Under the pieces are notes generated by a model. It was not told the DNA's origin. It made no database searches and worked only from the letters and a program-made list of their open reading frames with translations. Below are positions 45,334 through 56,950 of a DNA stretch of 64,000 nucleotides, one piece after another. This DNA comes from Teratosphaeria epicoccoides (lineage: Eukaryota > Ascomycota > Dothideomycetes > Mycosphaerellales > Teratosphaeriaceae). How positions within the stretch are numbered: the stretch's first letter is position 1; the number at the start of each line of letters is the position of its first letter. The DNA is taken from the NCBI GenBank assembly GCA_021401465.1, contig JADDMT010000038.1, positions 232,266-296,265 of the forward strand. The letters run 5' to 3'. Position numbers and translations under genes: made by a program.

Positions 45334-46165
45334 ATGCAACCTAAGATGAGCCAAAAAGAGCGGAGGCGGCTCCAGAAGCAGACTGCATCTAAGAATTTGG
45401 CTGCACCACGCAGGGTTTCGGCACCTTCGCGACCGTTACCTCCACTTCAGCAACAATTGCCTTCGCGAACCAGGTGCAGAGACCCACGGTCAAGGACGAC
45501 AGCTCAGACGGCAGATCTACCTTCGAGAGCACTGCCAGCGTCGTCACCTCCACCTCCTCGGCTGCGACATTGACAACTGCGATAACCACACCACGCATCG
45601 ATCTGAACAAGTCGCTGAAGGCACAGCGCGATGCTTACTTCAACGCTCCCTGGTCATGCCGCGCGAAGCAGACAACGCCACATTTCAACTTGCTGCTTCC
45701 TGGCGAGCCCTGCGCCTTCGATACTGAAGTCCAGTGCCATAAGCCCAAGGGCGCCCCAAAATCGATCGAGCGACTCGGTTGCTCCGCAGTCGCCAACACG
45801 AAGAGGGAGGTCGTCTACCACGTCTACGCTGCTTATCCACACGTAGACTGTGTGCGCAGCTGATGCCTCGCGTCGGTGGTTACGACAGGTTCGACATGGA
45901 TGCCCGCGACCTGCTGTTCAAGAACGGCGCGGTCGACGCGCATGAGGTGGAGCGCAACTTGGCGGCAATCTTCAAGGACAGGACGGTGGTGGAGCACGAT
46001 GGCAGGAAGGATGCGACGTGCCTCATGTATGAGAAGGATGCTTTCACCAACGCGAGGGAGGTGGTGGATACGCAGGAGCGAGAATTGGGGGCGAGGGCAG
46101 GGTGGCAAGCAGAAGCTTCCTTCGACATTGTCCAAAGGCTCGTGTCTGGAGTGCGATCTCTGTAG
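45334..46165 (+). pseudogene. REXO4/ISG20-like DEDDh 3'-5' exonuclease relic B
   Basis: An ATG at 45334 starts MQPKMSQKERRRLQKQTASK. The frame that carries the nuclease part is different and reads SLKAQRDAYFNAPWSCRAKQ, TTPHFNLLLPGEPCAFDTEV (motif I D-x-E), RLGCSAVANTKREVVYHVYA and AYPHVDCVRS, then TGA at 45861-45863. Another frame continues exactly there: LMPRVGGYDRFDMDARDLLF, KNGAVDAHEVERNLAAIFKD, RTVVEHDGRKDATCLMYEKD and AREVVDTQERELG (motif III). The sequence then loses similarity and stops at 46165, so the conserved HSSVEDA-like end is missing. At least two frameshifts and a truncation mark it as broken. It aligns along its length with relic A. Confidence 0.65.
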
Positions 46166-47776
46166 GTTCTGAAACGCAGCATGTGGACACACTGCCTCAC
46201 GTTAAATCGAGTCCAATCTTGAGAAATGCAGACTTGCCCCTGGCGTGGCCTTTCAAGTTGGAATTCGGGTTAATCCGTGCACGTGAAAGGCTTGGCACAC
46301 ACTGTATATATTGAGCTTCAGACAGCAACACTTTACAATGAATAAGCGGTTTGAATATCTAACTTTTCACGGCAAGTGTGTCAAACGTCTTGAAGAGCAA
46401 GACCTTATCCGAGTTCTGTTTGTCCAGGAAGTACCACTTGTGCGGAGCGTTCCACAGGACATTGTATTTTCCACGAATCACGTGGGTATATATGCTGTCA
46501 CTTGGAACGAGATCTCGCATTGGGTCGATCGATTGACAATCGAGGAGAGCGAGTGGCCAATCATCCAAAGGGCCAAACAGGGGCCGTCAGGCACTGCATA
46601 TACCCTACCAGCGAGACCGACCGTCATACTTCATGCTCCCGGACCTACATTACAATCTGTAACCTCCGGGAAGAGATGTCAGAGTGTCCTCGAGCTCGTA
46701 GGAGTTCTTGCAACTCATCATGGAGCGTCATCAGGCGTTATATCTATGACCTGTCAGCCTCAAACTCCGGCGACGTGAGTGCGGTGACCATGCCAACGTG
46801 CTGCCCTTGGACTGGCTGCGGAATGTAGCCATCGGTTCCTCTTGGCAGCTTTGGAAACTGTCCGTCGACGAACTTGATATGAGAAGGGTATGACATTTTT
46901 AGCGCCTTGCAATTCGGCTGAAGGAAGCTCGACTTGACAGAATGCGGATGGTGGTGGTCGTCGTTGACCGCGATACAGTCCAGAAGCGACAGGTCTCCTC
47001 GCCTGTCTTCCAGCTGGACCTCGAAGGCATTCTGGTCCAGCGCGAAACAGTCGTTGTTGTCAGGTAGGTCGATGATGACAACGCCGTGGTAGGGCAATGA
47101 CATTTCGTCCGTCTGTTTGACGCCGGGAGTGGCTCATGCTGGGAGGTTTATGTGATATGGCTTTGCGCTTCTGTACTCCTCTCGGTCCTCAAGATATTGC
47201 AACGTCGCTCGCGTGGTTATTGATAGACGACCTGGCCTGCGCGACGGGCCATGGATGCCTTGAAATAGCGCTTAGGCCTAGTCAACGGCGACATGTCTGG
47301 GTGTTGGTTGCACTTATTACAACAGATCGGCGATCTGGGCCACGGCCAAGACTAGCAAGAGCCCTGAGAAGCATCCTACCAGAGTCCAATGCTCATGAAT
47401 AATGAATAGAACGTGGCAGGTGTTTGCAAGTCCGGTGGGTTGCGCAGCACTCTTGTGCAGACTGAACTGCATGAGGCGATTCGGGATCTACACGATTCGC
47501 CTACGCCAAGCACTACCTTCGCCGAATTACAGATGATATCCGGGTACTCCCAACTGACCGCAGGTGCACGAGCAGGTGCGTGAAGCTCAAGAAGGTAGTC
47601 CAACGCCGCAGGTGTTCGCCAGCAACGATGATCACAAACAATCGTGGTTGAGTCAGGAGAAAATTAGCATTCGCCTCAGTGTCACAAGCAATAATAGAGC
47701 TCGAACCATCATTACGAGAGGTTGTGCCTGACCATACACTTCCAAAAGTACGTTGGAGTGCCATCAATGCCATCAA
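46166..47776. other. Intergenic, no well-supported gene
   Basis: About 1.6 kb. It contains one minus-strand frame that looks possibly coding (listed separately) and a plus-strand frame (46311-46778) without motifs. Confidence 0.35.
46744..47103 (-). CDS. Possible small hypothetical protein
   Basis: A 119-codon frame from ATG 47103. It begins MSLPYHGVVIIDLPDNNDCF and ends with a more protein-like, Pro/Gly-containing stretch (MSYPSHIKFVDGQFPKLPRG). Amino-acid composition is balanced and unlike the Arg/Ser/Cys-rich chance frames nearby, but there is no motif or homologue I recognise. It could be an orphan gene, a relic or chance. Confidence 0.25.
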   Translation of the reverse strand: MSLPYHGVVIIDLPDNNDCFALDQNAFEVQLEDRRGDLSLLDCIAVNDDHHHPHSVKSSFLQPNCKALKMSYPSHIKFVDGQFPKLPRGTDGYIPQPVQGQHVGMVTALTSPEFEADRS

Positions 47777-50507
47777 TCACTCTGGATCACCCCAGCTCCC
47801 CTCATCACTGCCATCCGCATCCACGCTCATCCCATCCTCGCCATTCACTGCACCGCCAGTCGCTTCAATCATCTTGACCTCAACTCCACCCTTCCTCGGC
47901 TGCCCGAGCAAGTATTCAATCGTGCTTGCATTGCGATCCGCCACTTTCAAGATTTCACTCTGCAACCTCGCAATAGCCCTCTGCACCAATCTCAAGACCT
48001 CAGCAAATTGTCCCTGCATGTCTTTCAGCACTCTCCCGTGCACCCTCAACAGCGCTTCCAACCATAACAGATTCATTTCCAGATGTGGTGACATATCCAC
48101 TTCCTTCGCCGCGTGCCGTAGCAGGCGCTCGAGGTATACGAGTGGAAGGTCTCGGACGACGAGCGAGATATCGGAGACGGGCACGGAGCGGTAGACGCGA
48201 GTGACGAGTTTGGCGTTGCTGAGACGAAAGGCCATGACGAGTGCTTTTAGGTATTCTTGCCTGGCGAGAGTTTTGAGAGTGGTTTCGAGCGTGACGTCGA
48301 TGTCTAGGTCGAAAGGGTCGAATTGGACGCCGACGTCCAGACTGTAGACCAGCAAGCCTTCAGTGCTTGCTGCACAGAAGGCGCGACCGGTGGGTGAGAA
48401 TGTCACGCCCGGGACCCTGACTTCGGGCGCTTGTTTTCGCTGCCCGGCGTCGCCTCGTTTGGATCCAGGCAGAGACTTGGCGAGCCGGTCTTCCAGATCT
48501 GACGCCTCGCCTTGTTCATCGAGTAGACCTTGAGGCCCAGCTTCGGTGAGTAGGCGGGAGTTGAGAAATTCTTGAGTGCCTTGGAGACTGAGATTGATAC
48601 TGACGGTATATTTGTGCAAGAGGACACCGGTCTCGACAGAGTACAGGCAGATGTACTTGCTGTTGCCACCAGCAAGCACTACCGTGCCATCGGCGCTGTA
48701 TGCGATCTTGTTGAAGCTCTTTGTACCGGCGGTATTAGCTGCGGTCCTTCGGTCTGAAATCTTACGACCGCCGGAAACGTCTCGTCGACCGTCAACGCCG
48801 GCTTGTTGGGTTGCTTCGCTCAGAGACCAGAACGTGAGTTGGCCGTCGAGGGTGGAGACTGCTATCTGTTTGCTGTCAGGTCTTATGGCCACGCAAAGGA
48901 CGTCCGCTTGCAGCTGCAGAGGCTCTGATGTCTGTGTTCGCGCAAAGACAGACCAGATGCGCACTGTCTTGTCCCATGATCCAGACACTAGGCTGCCGCC
49001 GTTTGGAGCGAAAGCCAAGCTTGAGACTGGACCATCATGACCTGCTAGCTGATCAAGCAGTTGTCCAGTCTGCACGTTCCAGATGTGAATGTCGAAGTCG
49101 TCCAAGCTGCCCGCTGCCACCACTTCGCCAGAAGGGTCTACCGCGATGGAGCTGAAGCTAAGTCGCTTAGGCGCCGTGAACGTGCGGAAGCAACGGTATC
49201 TGATCAAGTCGAACGCACGAACACTACCATCGAGTGATGCTGTGAAGAGCACGTTACCACGCCGTGCAAATTCACAAGCAGTGACACCAGAAGTATGCTC
49301 TGTAAATGTGACGATGCAAAAACCAGACGCAGTATCCCACACCTTGATCTTGCCGTCGTCCGCACATGTGATGATGCGGTCTCCGCTTGGACTGTACGTC
49401 AGAGCATTCATGCTGTCGAAGTGGCCCTGCTGCTTCAGTATGTATGACTCAGATTGCCACTCCCAGACAAGGAGCTGGCCAAGAGCAGAAGAGCCAAACG
49501 CCAACCATTCACCTGTCTCGTTGATTGATACAGTATCGATGATTGACGCTGATATCGAGAGCTTGTGAATCTCACTAAAGTCTGGTAGCTCATGCAGCGT
49601 GAACAAGCCGTTTGAAAACCCAGTGACCAGCAGGTTGGACGGCGCATGAAATGCAGCTGTCGTCAAGTTGGCCTGACCTTGAAAGAAGTAGTGTCTGTCG
49701 CTGATGCGCCATCGCTCGTTATTTTCATTAGGATTATCGAGATCAGCATCAGGTGGAGGAAGATATTGCCATCGAAATAATGCGCCGTCTTTCGATACAG
49801 TCCAGATAGTTTCTTGGTCGTTGCTAAACCACGCCGCATATACTGCTGTTCTGTGGCCGGCAAGTACAGTTGGTGTGAAGCCCTCTTCAGGATTTAAGCT
49901 CCATATTCGTGCTGTCAAGTCTTTGCTGGCGGACAGGAAGAAACGGCCGTCCTGGCTCCATTCGATGTTCTGAACGGTGTCGTGATGTGCAACGTATTGT
50001 CTGTATCTCACGAAAGGCGCGAATTCTAGACCGACGCTTTCTCTAGTATCGGTGTCTGCTTGTGATCCAGGCGTGGTTGGGGTCTTCCAGACTTCAATCT
50101 TTCGGCCCAGGGCGACCGCGAAGTGTGTTCCAGCAGGTGAGAAGACCAGGGATGAGACTGGACTCTTCAGTGAGAAATGGTAGAGGATTATTCGTCGCCG
50201 AAGATGGCTGAGTATCGCATACCCAGACTCGTCGACCGTCAACAGCAGCTGGCCATTAGGATGTAATGCAATACGCGCGATGTTCTGTCGATGTGAGAGA
50301 GGTAGCGTGTGCGACTTGTTGTTGACCAAATCGAAGACCGTCACTCGATTGCCGACTGGTGATAACAGGCAAGTCCCGTCTTCGGTGTACACGAGGTTTC
50401 CTTTCCGGTATACCGTACCCAAGAGATTTGAGAACTATGGTAGGGAGTCATTCAACATGCGCTGAGGCCGATCGAACTGCGCCCCTTACCGTGAAGTCTG
50501 TCTTCAT
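47777..50507 (-). CDS. PWP2: Periodic tryptophan protein 2 (UTP-B subunit)
   Basis: Nucleolar tandem WD40 protein of the UTP-B module of the small-subunit processome, needed for early 18S pre-rRNA processing. A mini-exon (50507-50490) encodes MKTDFT. A 55-nt intron (50435-50489, GTAAGG...CATAG) joins FSNLLGTVYRKGNLVYTEDG. Exon 2 runs to 47777; total 891 residues, close to yeast Pwp2 (923). The N-terminus MKTDFTFSNLLGTVYRKGN is diagnostic. WD repeats fill residues 10-650 (IEWSQDGRFFLSASKDLTAR, LTYSPSGDRIITCADDGKIK, LAFAPNGGSLVSGSWDKTVR). The C-terminal Utp12 domain has ALVMAFRLSNAKLVTRVYRS and YLERLLRHAAKEVDMSPHLE. The tail is acidic. Confidence 0.95.
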
Positions 50508-51152
50508 GCTGAGCTCCGCAACGCCTCGCTAAGAAAGTATCAGATATATCATAGACATTGAGAAGAAACGATTGCGACGGCGAATTTGCTGCTTACCTTG
50601 CGATGCGTCGGCAGAAAAATATCTTGGAGATAGTTCCGGCTGCCAGCGGATCGCGCCGCCGCCAACTCCAAGAACCAAGGCGTATGCGATTTGAGGGAAA
50701 CAAGGCTGTAGTCGCTAGGAAATGAAGGTTACCATGACTTTGTTGTCTCGTACTCGCAGACCTCTGCAGCTGATCGCGTGGTTACAGCATTGCATACTCA
50801 AGAGTTTCATGTCGGTCGTCGTTGATTTGAAAGGCTCGTCTGTACTTGCATTATTAGCTCAATGTGGGGATCGAGCGCGCACGGATGCGCATCCAATTCG
50901 TAAGGGTTCGCCTACCTCTCCTTTTCAGTAGTCCAGCTTGCCTCCAACTGCGGTGTGTTCCATACATACCACCTTGTCCCAACGGAGTGTAAGACACATC
51001 GTTGAGCTTGGCACATCTTTCAACTCGTGCCGACCATATTCACTCGCTTGAGCCCTGGCGGTATGTTTCACCAAGACGCGCGTGTTTCAATCCCAATCAC
51101 TCCATTCTACGCCCAGCGTTTCCATCAATCGCGACTCAGAGTTTAAGACACA
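50508..51152. other. Divergent promoter region of PWP2 and the septin gene
   Basis: About 650 bp between divergent genes. A pyrimidine-rich leader precedes the septin start. No gene supported. Confidence 0.4.
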
Positions 51153-52502
51153 ATGGCTGACTTGGACAACGGCGCAGAAGGAGCGAAGGAGCAACAGATC
51201 CCTCCAGCAGACATTCCAGACGCCGAAGCCCCATCAACGCCCCCAACCATGGCCACCGAGTCCGGCGTCATGAGCCCCATTGGCATTGCGAACGTACGTA
51301 AAAGAGTCAGCATTGGCGACAGTAACACATCTAATACACTGTGAAGCTTCCCAACCAGCGCCACAAGATTGTGGCCAAGCGCGGTGCCGCCTTCACTATT
51401 ATGGTGGCAGGCGAGTCCGGCTTGGGAAAGACCACTTTCATCAACACTCTTTTCTCGACCACCATCAAAAACTACGCCGACCACCGCAGGCGCCATGCGA
51501 AGCAGGTAGATAAGACCGTTGAGATCGAGATTACCAAGGCCGAGCTCGAGGAGAAGTTCTTCAAGGTCCGCTTGACGGTCATTGACACACCTGGTTTCGG
51601 AGACTACGTGAACAATCGCGACAGCTGGCAGCCCATCATCGAGTTCTTGGACGACCAGCACGAGAGCTACATGCTTCAGGAGCAACAGCCGCGCCGCACA
51701 GAAAAGATCGACCTCCGTGTGCACGCCTGCTTGTACTTTATCCGCCCGACCGGCCATACCCTGAAGCCATTAGACATTGAGGTCATGAAACGCCTGTGCA
51801 CGCGTGTCAACTTGATTCCAGTTGTTGCGAAGGCCGATACTCTGTCCCCATCCGACCTTGCCAAGTTCAAGCATCGCGTAAGTATACACGGCTTTGCTGA
51901 GATTTGAGTTGACTGACATCTGCTAGATCCGAGCTGTTATTGAGGCGCAAGGCATCAAGATCTACCAGCCGCCTCTCGAGGAGGATGACGAGGCCGGTCT
52001 CCAACACGCTCGCTCCCTGATCTCCGCCATGCCCTTCTCTGTCATTGGCTCTGAGCGCGACGTTTCCACACCCGATGGCCGCACTGTGAAGGGCCGCCAG
52101 TACGCCTGGGGTGTGGCCGAGGTCGAGAACGAGGAGCATTGCGACTTCAAGAAACTGCGCGCCATTCTCATCCGCACGCACATGCTTGACCTCATCCACA
52201 CTACCGAGGAGAATCACTACGAAGCATATCGTGCGCAACAGATGGAGACGAGGAAATTCGGCGAGGCGCGGCCACGAAAGTTGGACAACCCGAAATTCAA
52301 GGAAGAGGAAGAGGCACTCAGGAAGAGGTTTACAGAGCAGGTTAAGGTGGAAGAGCAGAGATTTAGGCAGTGGGAGCAGAAGCTTATTGCCGAACGGGAT
52401 CGCCTGAATAAGGATCTGGAGAGCAGTCACGCTGTGATCAAGCAGCTCGAGCAGGAAGTTGAGACCCTGCAGGGCTCGATGAGCAGGACTGGCAGGCGCT
52501 AA
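51153..52502 (+). CDS. Septin, CDC3/AspB type
   Basis: Filament-forming GTPase of the septin ring, which organises septa and polarity sites. Three exons: 51153-51293, 51347-51877 and 51927-52502. Introns are 53 nt (GTACGT...GAAG) and 49 nt (GTAAGT...CTAG). The product is 415 residues. The acidic N-terminus MADLDNGAEGAKEQQIPPAD is followed by the P-loop GESGLGKT (69-76), the switch DTPGFGDYVNN, the AKAD specificity motif (VVAKADTLSP) and the septin-unique element with GRQYAWGVAEVEN and RAILIRTHMLDLI. Residues from about 350 form a coiled coil (KEEEEALRKRFTEQVKVEEQ, LIAERDRLNKDLES). The coiled-coil tail and length place it nearer Cdc3/AspB than the Cdc10 group. The exact paralogue call is inference. 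Confidence 0.95.
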
Positions 52503-53079
52503 TTGGTTGATACGAGATGCGGAGTCACAATCGATCGAGCATCTGAGGACGCGCGAGGAAAAAGTTAGGTGTGCAGGCCGTGCAAGGGCCTTCGGCCTGC
52601 GCTCTGAAGAAGAGGATATGATTTTCTTGGGTGGCGTGTGCGAACGATACCAGATTCTGACTTTGTTGCTGTAGTTTCAGTAATCTCTTTGTAGCGGGTT
52701 GTGGCGTGGAATAGCGGACTGGGAGTACAAATGCTCAGCATTTGCTACCCATTTATGTTGGCCTGGCAGCCGGCTAAGGTTTGTATGTATTTAGCGATAT
52801 GGACATAATGCAACCTTGCGCAGTGTTCACGCTGAGGAGGTAGTCAGGAGCTCAGGGCATGGGCATGGCGTGCAACCCTGGCAAAGGCAAGCACTTCATC
52901 TATGTTCTAATCCCTGTTCCAATCTTCCGCACGTCTCTTTGGAGGCTGCGGTTTGGCACAGCGCCTTGTGCACAGCAGCGCATCTTGTGCATGTGCTTGC
53001 ATGAGTCAGGTTCGGCATCGTCGACCTCCCGTTGTAAAACATCTTCACCATATTGGATCAGGAACAGAACGATTGTACG
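52503..53079. other. Intergenic region
   Basis: About 580 bp between two genes on the plus strand; septin 3' end and WD40 gene promoter. Nothing else seen. Confidence 0.4.
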
Positions 53080-54030
53080 ATGGCATCCTTTCCCACAACT
53101 CCGATGGCCACTCTCGTCGGCCACAACGGCCCCGTGCATGCCCTCGCGTTCTCTGCTGGATCAGGCCAGTACCTCCTCACTGGCTCACAGGACCGCCAGG
53201 TCCGGATCTTCAATTCTTCCACTTCTAAACTCATCCAAACATATTCCGCCCACGGCTACGAGGTCCTGGATCTAGCTGTCTCAGAGGACAACTCCAAATT
53301 CGTCTCCGTAGGCGGCGACAAAACTGTCTTTCTATGGGACGTAGCAACCGCGCAGACTTTGAGGCGGTTCACGGGCCATGCGGGGAGAGTGGAGACTTGT
53401 GCGTTTGGGGGCGAGGGCGATAGTGTGATCGTTACTGGAAGTTTTGATGGGACGGTGAAGGTCTGGGACTTGAAGGCCAGAGGTGAGAGACCGATTATGA
53501 CGTTCTCGGAGGCGAAGGATACGGTCAGTTGTGTGAGGGTCTTAGGTGGGGAGATCTTTGCCGGAAGTATCGATGGCAGGGCGAGAGTGTATGATCTGGG
53601 GATGGGGAAGGTGGAGACGGATGTTTTGGGCGCCAGTGTTACTAGCTTGCAGCCGACGAAGGCGGGGGACTCGTATTTGGTGAGTACATTGGATAGTAGG
53701 GTGAGGTTGATGGATCGCAGGGATGGGAAGTGTTTGCAGAGGTTCCGGGCGGAGGGATATGGGAATGAGACTTATCGGATTAGGTCGGTGATGGGTATGG
53801 CGGATAGTGTGGCGATTAGCGGTAGTGAGGATGGAAGGGTGGTGGTTTGGGATGTTTTGAGTGGGGAGTTGGTGGAGAGTGTGTGGCATAGGCAGGGTGG
53901 GGAGAGTGGGGGTGGGAAGGGGAGGACGAAGAGGGATGTTGTGGCTGCTGTTGCGTGGAATCAGGTTAGGAGGATGTGGGCGAGTGCAGGTGGGGACGGA
54001 AGGGTGGTGGTTTGGGGAACTGGTGAGTGA
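53080..54030 (+). CDS. WD40 protein, WDR83/MORG1-like
   Basis: A 316-residue, seven-blade WD40 protein. Start MASFPTTPMATLVGHNGPVH at 53080. Repeats: ALAFSAGSGQYLLTGSQDRQ, VLDLAVSEDNSKFVSVGGDK, TVFLWDVATAQTLRRFTGHA, DSVIVTGSFDGTVKVWDLKA, EIFAGSIDGRARVYDLGMGK, YLVSTLDSRVRLMDRRDGKC and VAISGSEDGRVVVWDVLSGE. Length, the DKTVFLWD and RARVYD repeats, and a last blade ending GGDGRVVVWG match WDR83/MORG1, known as a scaffold for MAP-kinase signalling and a spliceosome-associated protein. The second half of the gene has a strong G bias on the coding strand, seen at synonymous sites (gggaag, gtggtt). Confidence 0.88.
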   Translation: MASFPTTPMATLVGHNGPVHALAFSAGSGQYLLTGSQDRQVRIFNSSTSKLIQTYSAHGYEVLDLAVSEDNSKFVSVGGDKTVFLWDVATAQTLRRFTGHAGRVETCAFGGEGDSVIVTGSFDGTVKVWDLKARGERPIMTFSEAKDTVSCVRVLGGEIFAGSIDGRARVYDLGMGKVETDVLGASVTSLQPTKAGDSYLVSTLDSRVRLMDRRDGKCLQRFRAEGYGNETYRIRSVMGMADSVAISGSEDGRVVVWDVLSGELVESVWHRQGGESGGGKGRTKRDVVAAVAWNQVRRMWASAGGDGRVVVWGTGE

Positions 54031-55301
54031 GGTGTGCAGCGTGCCGGACTGTCTGTGAAGCGGCGTTTTGATACTGGACGTGGTTCGGTATCGACCTGCC
54101 GAGGATGTCGACGAAATGAATGGCGAAACCGAGGACAACGACAAATTCGACAGCGGACCAACAGGATCGTAAAGCGGCTCCTCTGCTGGCCCGAGGAGAA
54201 TGAGGAGAAAGTCATGCGGGGCCATTACAACGAATTGGCTACGCGAATGAACAATCCTCACGCCAAGCGCGATCGATATCATCATGGCCAGGAAGACGGC
54301 AGTAAGCAGAGCCTTTAGCACTTCGATGAAATTGAAAGCCATGTAGATCGCGGAGACCAGTAGGCAGAAGTACGAGTTTGTTCGCTCTGTTGGAAGGGTT
54401 GGATATGTTTGGCAAATGCTGAATGTGAATCGCACGCCGTACCCACCTCAGGCACTGGCACCGGCTCTTGTGAACAAAGTATCGAGATTGGCGACCTTCC
54501 AGGGTGGCTTTTCTGTTGCAACACACCATAGTCAATTTCAACGGGCGACGGTCGGGGCGAATTAAAGGCCGTTGTCGATGTTCTCATACGAACAGATCTG
54601 CAACGAGTGTTTGCTGTGCAGCATCGGGACCTGGCGCCCGACACCACGTAACGAAGCTGGAACTGTGGCTCCGCTCGCTCATACACTGTCTTCGCTCTTG
54701 TGAAAGTAGACGGCTATCCGAAGGTACGATTGAGATCACTGAACTCTTCCCGCCCACTTCGACACAGCGTAGATCGCGCTTCCAGCACTTTGCAGGAAGA
54801 AAGATCAAACGCACTTCTGAGCATCAAAATGTGAGCACTATGTAGTAGTCGACAGCCAAGTGTATTGACGGGTTGTGATGGCTCATTCCCGGCTTGCTCA
54901 GCGAAGCGAGAATAGGACAGAGGAACCCACGGTAGCCCCGTAATCATCTTTGAAGAGCTCTTCCGCACACCTCCGTCTTGCGACGGTCTTTTTCAGACTC
55001 ATGCCATCTTTGCCTGATTGCTGTTTATCTCTTCGAAATTACGCATACTTAAACACTTAGGTATCCGTCATGGGTATTGAGCCTCGTTTGAGTCGTTCCG
55101 TTGGTCAGGAGCTGTCTTCACTTCATAGCCACGCCGAAGGGGCGAAGCGAGAGGATGCATAATTTTTCTGTAGCAGCTGCAATCTGGGGGTCATCCATCC
55201 AGAATGAAAGACTGGATCCTCGAGAAGAGCAAGAAGTGGTTATATGGAGAATGTTTGCCGTGGGCAAACCCGCAGCCTCGGCGGAAAACCGGGTCAAATC
55301 T
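54031..55301. other. Intergenic; one possible membrane-segment frame
   Basis: About 1.3 kb without a firm gene. A minus-strand frame from ATG 54342 begins MAFNFIEVLKALLTAVFLAM followed by MISIALGVRIVHSRSQFVVM, a good single transmembrane segment. After about 60 residues it becomes Ser/Thr/His/Pro-rich and runs antisense into the WD40 gene, so at most a short first exon would be real. Confidence 0.3.
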
Positions 55302-55314
55302 TGTAAAATATAAT
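55302..55314 (+). promoter_or_regulatory. TATA-like element upstream of U6
   Basis: TGTAAAATATAAT lies about 20-30 bp before the expected U6 start. RNA polymerase III transcription of U6 in fungi depends on a TATA box at this distance. Assignment is by position and base content. Confidence 0.55.
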
Positions 55315-55334
55315 CAACAATCTGTTGACGATCT

Positions 55335-55437
55335 AATGCCTTCGGGCATTTGGTCAATTTGAAACAATACAGAGAAGATTAGCATGGCCCCTGCACTAAG
55401 GATGACACATGCAAACAAAGAGTGCTACAAGTTTTTT
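55335..55437 (+). ncRNA. U6 spliceosomal snRNA
   Basis: U6 forms the catalytic core of the spliceosome. The 5' end is a hairpin AATGCC-TTCG-GGCATT (about 55335-55350). It is followed by TTGGTCAATTTGAAACAATA, the ACAGAGA box that pairs with the 5' splice site (55369-55375), GATTAGCATGGCCCCTGC with the AGC catalytic triad (55381-55383), and AAGGATGACACATGCAAA, the strand of the internal stem-loop. The gene ends in a T7 tract (55432-55438), the RNA polymerase III terminator. The central 60 nt match U6 of other eukaryotes almost exactly. Ends are estimated to within a few bases. I saw no intron. Confidence 0.95.
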
Positions 55438-55439
55438 TG

Positions 55440-56040
55440 CACTTTTTCGATCCTCTATCCCGTACAAAATGTCAGTCACACAGTCTTAAGGATCGACATG
55501 CTGCGCAGTGTGAGGCACAAGATCTTTTTGGACACCCATCAATCACACTTTACTTGATATATGCCTCTGCCAAATAATGACTGCGCATCGTGGTACGATT
55601 GCTGATTGACGAAATGGTTGGTTGCCACATCATACAGCCATTCGTGCCGGCGAAATCTCTTTACTGGCCTCGTTTTCTCACCAGTCGCCCACGCCAGTCG
55701 TCACCAGTCGGTCAAGTAAGTCCCATAGACTGGTGCTTTCCGCCAGTCGAGGCTATTCTTCGCTTACAGGCCGGTCGACTAATACTCCTCCAAGTACCAA
55801 TCAAAAGTGCGCCGTGCACTATTCGGATTATCCACTATTTTACATTTTACCCTAGCTATACCATTTCTAGACATGCCAATAGAGTGGCGAGCAGTCAATA
55901 AATCGTCAAACGCCGCCTGCTAAGGCACTCCATTTTGTATGGGACCGATGCTGACTGGCGACTGGCGAGAGATCGAGGCCTTATGCTTTGATTGTGAAGC
56001 TTGGAGCACTACTTTGACTAGATTGGGTCCACACTCACGA
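55440..56040. other. Intergenic downstream of U6
   Basis: About 600 bp, nothing supported. A patch at about 55680-55750 repeats CACCAGTCG/CCAGTCG words several times. I do not see a clear B box at the yeast position downstream of U6. Confidence 0.35.
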
Positions 56041-56950
56041 CCTCCACTCTTTTGTCACGATATCAACTACTTTTCTCGCATTCTGAGTGTTCATTGGAGC
56101 ATGCCCACTCGGGACCGTGTCGAGCACAAACTCTGCATACCCTATCGTGCCCGCTATGTTTTTACTCAAGAGCTCCACTGGCACAACATCACCTTCTCTC
56201 CCATACGCAAATACGAGCCTCTCCTTTCCGTCTTTGGCCTTCTGCTTCTCCTTCAGCGCATCGCATGCGTCCTGTCAGATCTCATAATGATGCTGACGCT
56301 GCAGCGGCCATAGGCGATAGTATTCGCGAATGATCTCGCGTGTCCCTGGTGATTGTGAAACTGCCAGTGCAGGATTGCTAATCCGTCAACACCTTTTTCC
56401 TTGTCGTTGCTCGTCCTATCTTCTACCCCATTCTTCCTAATGCTGAGCGTTGCTACTATGGGTTTTCTCAATTGTTTTTCGGTTAGTATGCCCTCCTTCG
56501 CAGCCTTTTGGAGCATTACATACTTCTCTGGCAGGGCTTCGCAGAGTTTTCAGCAGGCCCTAAGAGCACGACATTCTCTACCATGTGCGGTGAAGTCCAG
56601 CGTGCTAGCGCCACCAGGCGAGAAATCAATGATACTTGAGGTTTCTGTACATCATGACAATGGCAAAGACGAGACAGCGAAGAGGATCTGAAGTGCGAAG
56701 GTGCGGCTTTCGTGGACCCCATTGGGAGACGAGGAGTACCCGCAACACCAGAGATCTGACTGGTCCATTAGCGTGTCGCTTGGACTCGCTTTCAATGCAT
56801 CGGCCCCTGTCAAGCACAATCGCACGACATCCCCTTGCCCCAAAACCTCCGGCAATGTCCTTCCATAACGGTGCACACATTGCGTCCCCATGCACGTTAT
56901 CACTTTCCTCCCACTCTCAGCCCCCCATTCGTAGATACGCATGCTGCCAC
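56041..56950 (-). pseudogene. Relic of a gene with ankyrin-like segments
   Basis: Several minus-strand pieces read as real protein but in different frames. From about 56940: a Gly-rich ankyrin-like piece (GQGDVVRLCLTGADALKASP). Then about 56540-56340: LQKAAKEGILTEKQLRKPIV and EKGVDGLAILHWQFHNHQGH. A frameshift at about 56335 moves to REIIREYYRLWPLQRQHHYE, then TGA, then QDACDALKEKQKAKDGKERL, FAYGREGDVVPVELLSKNIA and GTIGYAEFVLDTVPSGHAPM, ending near TGA at about 56035. The pieces are in a consistent order, so I read them as one decayed gene. I cannot name the family; the ankyrin assignment rests on one repeat-like stretch. Confidence 0.45.

Noticed and set aside
53542..54435. A 297-codon minus-strand frame opposite the WD40 gene
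   Set aside because: Most of it is antisense to the WDR83-like gene and Pro/His/Thr-rich; at most its first 60 codons could be coding.
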